Shown here piece by piece: positions 31,894 to 35,770 of a stretch of 35,770 nucleotides of DNA. Source of the DNA: Streptomyces hydrogenans (lineage in GTDB: Bacteria; Actinomycetota; Actinomycetes; Streptomycetales; Streptomycetaceae); the NCBI RefSeq assembly GCF_014656075.1, contig NZ_BNBS01000083.1:1-35770 (forward strand). The letters run 5' to 3'. Below the pieces are notes generated by a model, which searched no databases, had not been told where the DNA came from, and saw nothing but the letters and a program-made list of their open reading frames with translations. Position 1 is the stretch's first letter; every line of letters starts with the position of its first letter. The translations under genes were made by a program, and so were the position numbers.

Positions 31894-33600
31894 TCAGCGG
31901 TGGTCGGCGGGCCCGCCGCCATCGGATTCCGGCGGCGGCAGCAGCGCTCCGCCGGTGAGCCCGTCACGGGCCAGGGCGGCGGCCCGGCCGCCCAGCTCCG
32001 TCAGCTCGCGGACGCTCTCCTCGAAGGCGGCGAGCGTGCGGAACGCGGCGCCGTAGCGGCGCTGCTCGGCGATCCGCATCTGCGGGACCCGCGCCCCGCG
32101 CGCGTCCAGGCGGAACGTTCCGCTCGCGCTGGTCGAGCGGCGGTTGTTCGCCGCGCTGCGGAGGAACCCGTTGAGGTAGTCGCTGTCGAGCTGCCCGCTC
32201 GTCGACAGCACCGCGTCCTCGGACAGTTCGATCAGACCGGCCCGCGCGAGCTCCGAGAGGCTCACGGACGCCCCCTCCGACAGCCCTCCGCCCGCACCCG
32301 CCTCCATGGGGGGCAACAGGCCGTCGAGCAGGGTCAGCTGCCGGGCGATCGCCGCCCGCAGGGCCGCGTACTCGCCCGCGTAGTCGGTCAGCCGCGCCGC
32401 GACGTGCGCGGCGGGCGTCAGGTCGACCGTGTCGTCGAGCAGCTCGATCCGGGGCACCTCGGCGCTCCGGCCCGCCGCGCCGTCGAACGGCGCGTCCGCG
32501 TCCAGTCCGCCGAGATCCGTCATCCGCACCGCGTCCACGCCCCCCGTCGGGTCCGCCGGCCGGCGGAGCACCCACAGATGGACCGGGAGCGCGTGCGAGG
32601 CCGCCATCCCGGCCGGGAGCGCGATCACCTGGGTGAGCAGCCCCCGGCGCACGATCTCGGCCCGGATCCGGCGCCCCGCCTTGCGGTAGGCGACCGAGGT
32701 CGGCATCACCATGACGACCCGTCCGCCGGGGGCGGTGTGCGCGTAGCAGTGCTGGAGCCACGCCAGCTCGCTCTCGGCGCGCGACGGCACGCCGAACTCC
32801 CAGCGGGCGTCCAGGAGAAGCTCCTCCCGCCCCCAGTCGGCCACGCCGACCGGCGGCTCGCAGACCACGAGGTCCGCCTTCAGCTCCCGGTACGCGTCCT
32901 CGCGCAGCGAGTCGCCCGCCCGCACGGTCACGGAGGTGACGGCCGTGAGCCCCGCGACCCGGGCCCGCAGTCCGGCGAAGCGCGCGTGCGCGGGGAGCAC
33001 GTCCTGCCCGAAGAGGCCGGTGGACCGGTCCGCGAAGGCGAAGAGCAGAGAACCGATTCCGCAGGCGGGATCGAGGACGGTTCCCTCCGACGGCCCGGCG
33101 GCGTACCGGATCGCCTCGATGAGCCGCGCCGACGTGACCCCGTCGGATCCCGCGCGCCCCGGTGACTCGACCAGTCGCGCGGTGAGTTCGGCGAGCAGCG
33201 TGCCGGGGGAGACCTCGGCGCCGAGCTCGGCCACGAGCGCCCGCAGGCTCCCGGCGCCCTCGCCGTCGTCCCCGTCCGCCTCCGGGACGCCGTCCACCAG
33301 GATCCCGGCCACGGCCGTCAGCCCGCCGAGCATGTCGTCGCCGAACTCCGCCCGCAGCCTTTCCCACAGCCTGACCTCGGCGGACGCCTCCCGGCCCTTC
33401 CGCCGGTCCTCCAGCCAGCCCCGTACCTCGGCGAGCGAGAAGAGCGGACTGCTCGCCCCGCCCGCCACCGCGACGGGGAAGTCCTCATGCCGCCTGCGCC
33501 AGTTGGAGACGGCCGCGCGCGTGACCCCCGCGAGCCGCGCGATCTCGGCCGCCGTCACGACGACGTCTGCGCCCTCCGGGCGTCCGGGCTCGTCCTTCAT
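31894..33600 (-). CDS. HsdM-like N6-DNA methylase with N-terminal HTH and atypical motif IV
   Basis: The ATG at 33600 is preferred; a frame start at 33645 abuts the shared promoter element. Length is 568 aa. Residues about 12-65 form an HTH (VTAAEIARLAGVTRAAVSNWRRRH, SPLFSLAEVRGWL). The methylase core follows: motif I DPACGIGSLLFAF (Asp177) for SAM binding, FGQDVLPAHARFAGLRARV (motif II region), and motif IV CEPPVG at 247-252. Gamma-class N6-adenine methylases normally have (N/D/S)PP(Y/F/W); Glu248 and Val251 depart at both key positions. VVMVMPTSVAYRKAGRRIRAEIVRRG is the usual HsdM segment. Residues about 390 to the end may be a target-recognition-like region. No HsdR or HsdS gene is adjacent. 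It may be a weak or inactive methylase acting as a DNA-binding or regulatory protein. Confidence 0.82.
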   Translation of the reverse strand: MKDEPGRPEGADVVVTAAEIARLAGVTRAAVSNWRRRHEDFPVAVAGGASSPLFSLAEVRGWLEDRRKGREASAEVRLWERLRAEFGDDMLGGLTAVAGILVDGVPEADGDDGEGAGSLRALVAELGAEVSPGTLLAELTARLVESPGRAGSDGVTSARLIEAIRYAAGPSEGTVLDPACGIGSLLFAFADRSTGLFGQDVLPAHARFAGLRARVAGLTAVTSVTVRAGDSLREDAYRELKADLVVCEPPVGVADWGREELLLDARWEFGVPSRAESELAWLQHCYAHTAPGGRVVMVMPTSVAYRKAGRRIRAEIVRRGLLTQVIALPAGMAASHALPVHLWVLRRPADPTGGVDAVRMTDLGGLDADAPFDGAAGRSAEVPRIELLDDTVDLTPAAHVAARLTDYAGEYAALRAAIARQLTLLDGLLPPMEAGAGGGLSEGASVSLSELARAGLIELSEDAVLSTSGQLDSDYLNGFLRSAANNRRSTSASGTFRLDARGARVPQMRIAEQRRYGAAFRTLAAFEESVRELTELGGRAAALARDGLTGGALLPPPESDGGGPADHR

Positions 33601-33617
33601 GGCCCCCAAGGTACACG

Positions 33618-33638
33618 CAGGGGTCAGCAGAACCCCTG
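33618..33638. promoter_or_regulatory. Inverted repeat in the methylase leader: CAGGGGT-N7-ACCCCTG
   Basis: Perfect 7-bp arms (33618-33624 and 33632-33638) with a 7-nt centre lie between the shared 17-bp element and the methylase ATG at 33600. This is the position of an operator or RNA hairpin in the leader; the HTH domain of the methylase itself could bind here, by inference. Confidence 0.45.
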
Positions 33639-33645
33639 AGGTCAT

Positions 33646-33662
33646 GTGTTGGCGATGTAAAC
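33646..33662 (-). promoter_or_regulatory. 17-bp element GTTTACATCGCCAACAC upstream of the methylase gene
   Basis: On the minus strand this is identical over 17 bases to 23674-23690, where it holds the -35 of the sigma-DrmAB operon. It lies 46 nt before the methylase ATG. Unlike the sigma promoter there is no clear TATAAT-like -10 at 18 bp, so the element may be a regulator binding site rather than merely a -35. Confidence 0.7.
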
Positions 33663-33844
33663 GAGTGATGGAGGGGATCGGGGGAGCGGCGGCGCGGGGG
33701 GCCTCGGTCCCGTCCGGTTGTGCGCTGTCGTGCCAATCCCGGGGCGCAGGAGGTCAACACGGCCGGTCGGGCCGCTCTTAGCGTCAAGGAGTGCCGAGCC
33801 GCGGAGGCGGTGGGCATCCCCTTACCGCTTCGAAAGGACCCCTC

Positions 33845-34507
33845 ATGTTCGACATCGACAAGGTGCAGGCCGCCCCGAGCAAGGACCTGCTCACGCCCGA
33901 CAACTCGGTCATGCTCTTCGTGGACCACCAGCCGCAGATGTTCTTCGGCACCGGCAGCGGCGACCGTGCCGCGATCATCAACAGCACCGTCGGTCTCGCC
34001 AAGGCGGCCCGGGCGTTCGACGTTCCGGCCGTCCTCACCACGGTCGCCGCCGAGTCCTTCTCCGGCCCCCTGCTGCCGCAGCTCGCCGAGGTGTTCCCCA
34101 AGAACGAGATCATCGACCGCACCACCATGAACGCCTGGGAGGACGAGGCGCTCGTCGCGGCGGTCAGGGCGACCGGGCGCAAGAAGATCGTCCTGTCGGG
34201 TCTGTGGACCGAGGTCTGCCTGGTGCTGCCGGCCCTGTCGGCGCTGGAGCAGGGCTACGAGGTGTACGTCGTGACCGACGCGTCCGGCGGTGTCAGCCCG
34301 GCCGCCCACGAGCACGCGCTGCAGCGGATGATCGCCGCCGGCGCGGTGCCGGTCACCTGGGTGCAGGTGCTGCTCGAACTGCAGCGCGACTGGGCGCGCC
34401 AGGAGACGTACGGCGCGGTCATGGAGATCGTCAAGGCCCACGCGGGCGCGTACGGCCTGGGCGTCGTGTACGCGCAGTCGGTCATCGGCGCGCACGCGGC
34501 CGGCTGA
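33845..34507 (+). CDS. Isochorismatase-family cysteine hydrolase (YcaC-like)
   Basis: The ATG at 33845 follows AAAGGA six bases upstream; the product is 220 aa. It has the isochorismatase-like fold: acid Asp27 in MLFVDHQPQM and nucleophile Cys125 in LSGLWTEVCLVLPAL, with RTTMNAWEDEAL and VYVVTDASGG as in YcaC. Members hydrolyse amides or related bonds of small molecules; the YcaC subgroup has no settled substrate. The DoxX-like gene begins 5 nt after its stop, so the two are co-transcribed. Divergent from the methylase gene; the 244-nt region between them holds no further gene. Confidence 0.88.
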   Translation: MFDIDKVQAAPSKDLLTPDNSVMLFVDHQPQMFFGTGSGDRAAIINSTVGLAKAARAFDVPAVLTTVAAESFSGPLLPQLAEVFPKNEIIDRTTMNAWEDEALVAAVRATGRKKIVLSGLWTEVCLVLPALSALEQGYEVYVVTDASGGVSPAAHEHALQRMIAAGAVPVTWVQVLLELQRDWARQETYGAVMEIVKAHAGAYGLGVVYAQSVIGAHAAG

Positions 34508-34512
34508 CCCCC

Positions 34513-35031
34513 GTGGACACCGGCATTCTGATCCTGCGTCTGCTGGTGGGACTGCTCGTCGCCGGCCACGGTGTGCAGAAGGTCAGCCGACACCTGGGCG
34601 GCAGGGGACTGGAAGGCGGCACCGAGGAGTTCCGCGCCGACGGCTTCCGCGGCGGTGTCCTCACCGCGCTGGCGGCGGGCGGAGGCCAGATCGGCTCGGG
34701 CCTGCTGCTCGCGGCCGGTCTCGTGACCCCGCTCGCCGCGACCGGCGTCATCGGGGTCATGACGGTCGCCCTCACCGTGAAGTGGCCCCACGGCCTGTGG
34801 GTGCAGAACGACGGGTACGAGTACCCGCTGGTCCTCATCGGCACCGCCGCGGCCCTCGCCGCCACCGGCCCCGGTGCCTGGTCCCTCGACGCCGTCCTCG
34901 GTCTCGCGCCGTACCCGTCGTGGTGGGCCGTCCCCGCGCTCGTGGCCGGTTCGGGCAGCGGACTCCTCGCCCGGCTCGTCCTGCACCGGACCCACGCCGC
35001 CTCCTCCGCCCCGGCCGGCGCCGGGCGCTGA
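34513..35031 (+). CDS. DoxX-like integral membrane protein
   Basis: The GTG at 34513 lies 5 nt after the isochorismatase stop; 172 aa. Four transmembrane segments show the DoxX pattern: ILILRLLVGLLVAGHGVQKV with the conserved GHGVQK, GGGQIGSGLLLAAGLVTPLAATG, IGVMTVALTVKWPHGLWVQNDGYEYPL, and a final pair. DoxX-like proteins are linked to oxidative or thiol stress and respiratory membranes in actinobacteria. Its pairing with a YcaC-like hydrolase and a following Dps supports an oxidative-stress context. Confidence 0.87.
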   Translation: MDTGILILRLLVGLLVAGHGVQKVSRHLGGRGLEGGTEEFRADGFRGGVLTALAAGGGQIGSGLLLAAGLVTPLAATGVIGVMTVALTVKWPHGLWVQNDGYEYPLVLIGTAAALAATGPGAWSLDAVLGLAPYPSWWAVPALVAGSGSGLLARLVLHRTHAASSAPAGAGR

Positions 35032-35059
35032 GCCCGGGCGCGCGCCACGCGGACCGGGT

Positions 35060-35093
35060 CCGGCCGCCCGTGTTCCCCCGACCGGGCGGCCGG
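35060..35093 (+). terminator. Terminator hairpin between the DoxX-like gene and dps
   Basis: A perfect 11-bp stem (35060-35070 with 35083-35093) with a 12-nt loop, 28 nt after the DoxX-like stop and 34 nt before the Dps start. It probably separates the two transcripts. Confidence 0.78.
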
Positions 35094-35127
35094 GCCCTCC
35101 ACCCCCATCTCCCGACAGGAGCACCCG

Positions 35128-35709
35128 ATGGACACCACCACCACACCCCGGCGCGGCGGCGGCCAGCCGCTGCTGCACCAGAAGGGCGCCGAGACGCAGG
35201 CGTTCGGCACGCTCAAGCAGCTGCCGATCGGCCTCGGCCACGACACCCGCATGTACGCCTGCCAGCGGCTGAACCGGCTCCTCGCCGACACGCAGATCCT
35301 CCACTCGCTCTACAAGAAGCACCACTGGCTCATGCGCGGGGCGACCTTCTACTCGCTCCACCTGATGCTGGACAAGCACGCCGAGGCCCAGCTGGCCCTC
35401 GTGGACGCGCTGGCGGAGCGGGTCCAGAGCCTCGGCGGCGTCGCCGTCGGAGACCCGCGCCACGTCGCGGAGCTGACGGGCATCCCCCGGCCGCCGGACG
35501 GCGTCGAGCCCGTGCCCGTCATGCTGTCGCGGCTCCTCGACGCGCACGAGCGGATCCTGATCGACGCGCGGGACGCCGCCGCCCGGCTCTCCGGCGAGGG
35601 CGACGAGGGCAGCGCCGACCTCATCGTCTCGGACGTCGTCCGCACCGGCGAGGCGCAGGTCTGGTTCCTGGCCGAACACCTCGTGGACACCCCTCTGGTG
35701 CACGGCTGA
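35128..35709 (+). CDS. dps: Dps family DNA-binding ferritin-like protein
   Basis: The ATG at 35128 follows ACAGGAGCA; the product is 193 aa. The intersubunit ferroxidase ligands are all in place with standard spacing: His66 (HHWLMRG), His78 and Asp82 (LHLMLDKH), Asp93 and Glu97 (LVDALAERV). The N-terminal tail is longer than in E. coli Dps and only mildly basic (TPRRGGG), so DNA binding is plausible but not certain. The protein forms a dodecamer that oxidises and stores iron with peroxide, protecting DNA. The next gene overlaps its stop by one base. Confidence 0.93.
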   Translation: MDTTTTPRRGGGQPLLHQKGAETQAFGTLKQLPIGLGHDTRMYACQRLNRLLADTQILHSLYKKHHWLMRGATFYSLHLMLDKHAEAQLALVDALAERVQSLGGVAVGDPRHVAELTGIPRPPDGVEPVPVMLSRLLDAHERILIDARDAAARLSGEGDEGSADLIVSDVVRTGEAQVWFLAEHLVDTPLVHG

Positions 35710-35770
35710 TGGACACGTACGACGTCGTCGTCGTGGGCGCCGGCGCGGGCGGCGAGGTCGAGGCCGGCCG
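35709..35770 (+). CDS. N-terminus of an FAD/NAD(P)-dependent oxidoreductase (cut by window end)
   Basis: The ATG at 35709 shares its A with the last base of the Dps stop (TGATG). The visible start MDTYDVVVVGAGAGGEVEAG is an FAD-binding Rossmann beta-alpha-beta motif (GxGxxG), as in dihydrolipoyl dehydrogenase or mercuric-reductase-like enzymes. The rest lies outside the window. Translational coupling to Dps suggests a redox partner. Confidence 0.75.
   Translation, partial: MDTYDVVVVGAGAGGEVEAG

Noticed and set aside
31894..33600. The methylase as part of a type I restriction or BREX/PGL system
   Set aside because: No HsdR, HsdS, PglZ or BrxC-like gene is visible in the window.
33663..33844. 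A promoter for the isochorismatase-family gene around TAGCGT at 33779
   Set aside because: No acceptable -35 at normal spacing; the match is too weak to report as a feature.

Overview
The window is very GC-rich, its coding regions show the strong third-position GC bias of actinomycete genes, and its gene content is that of a Streptomyces-type chromosome: a SARP-like activator, a Scr1/WhiJ-type regulator with DUF397 partners, a DUF1876 protein, a CBS-BON protein, many secreted proteins and GTG/TTG starts. No rRNA, tRNA, insertion sequence or CRISPR array was seen, and no gene-free stretch exceeds 300 bases.

Bases 1-13,400 look like ordinary accessory chromosome. In order: the tail of an SH3-like protein; a secreted Ntn-hydrolase acylase followed by a secreted Ag85-like esterase; a convergent NlpC/P60 hydrolase carrying a seven-bladed lectin-like propeller; a LuxR-HTH/SARP fusion regulator divergent from an unknown 212-aa protein behind two matched inverted repeats; a small stress-type cluster (2-TM protein, DUF1876, CBS-BON) containing a 17-bp tandem repeat; a secreted YVTN-type propeller protein behind a PhoP-box-like direct repeat; and a secreted amidohydrolase-discoidin protein behind a TetR gene.

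Bases 14,044-23,700 hold the most unusual locus, a tightly packed minus-strand operon. A giant sigma-70-family protein (regions 2-3-4, a helicase-associated-like domain and a long coiled-coil tail) is followed by DrmA (DISARM helicase), DrmB (DUF1998) and a compact SF1 (UvrD-like) helicase, with junctions of 17, -4 and 7 nt. This is the DISARM core pair without DrmC or an adjacent methyltransferase, coupled to a sigma factor. I know of no described system with this composition.

Bases 23,797-33,600 continue as a candidate defence/accessory island: a DUF4352 membrane protein, a coiled-coil/HhH/membrane protein, an XRE-DUF397-DUF397/HATPase regulatory cluster, an HTH protein with acidic repeats, a RelE-like/UvrD fusion helicase, a small membrane protein, and an HsdM-like N6-methylase whose motif IV is altered (EPPV). 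The methylase promoter region and the sigma operon promoter, 10 kb apart and in the same orientation, share an identical 17-bp element. This ties the methylase to the sigma-DrmAB operon and suggests one dispersed system. From 33,845 to the end lies a separate housekeeping/stress set: an isochorismatase-family hydrolase, a DoxX-like membrane protein, Dps with all ferroxidase ligands, and the start of an FAD-dependent oxidoreductase.
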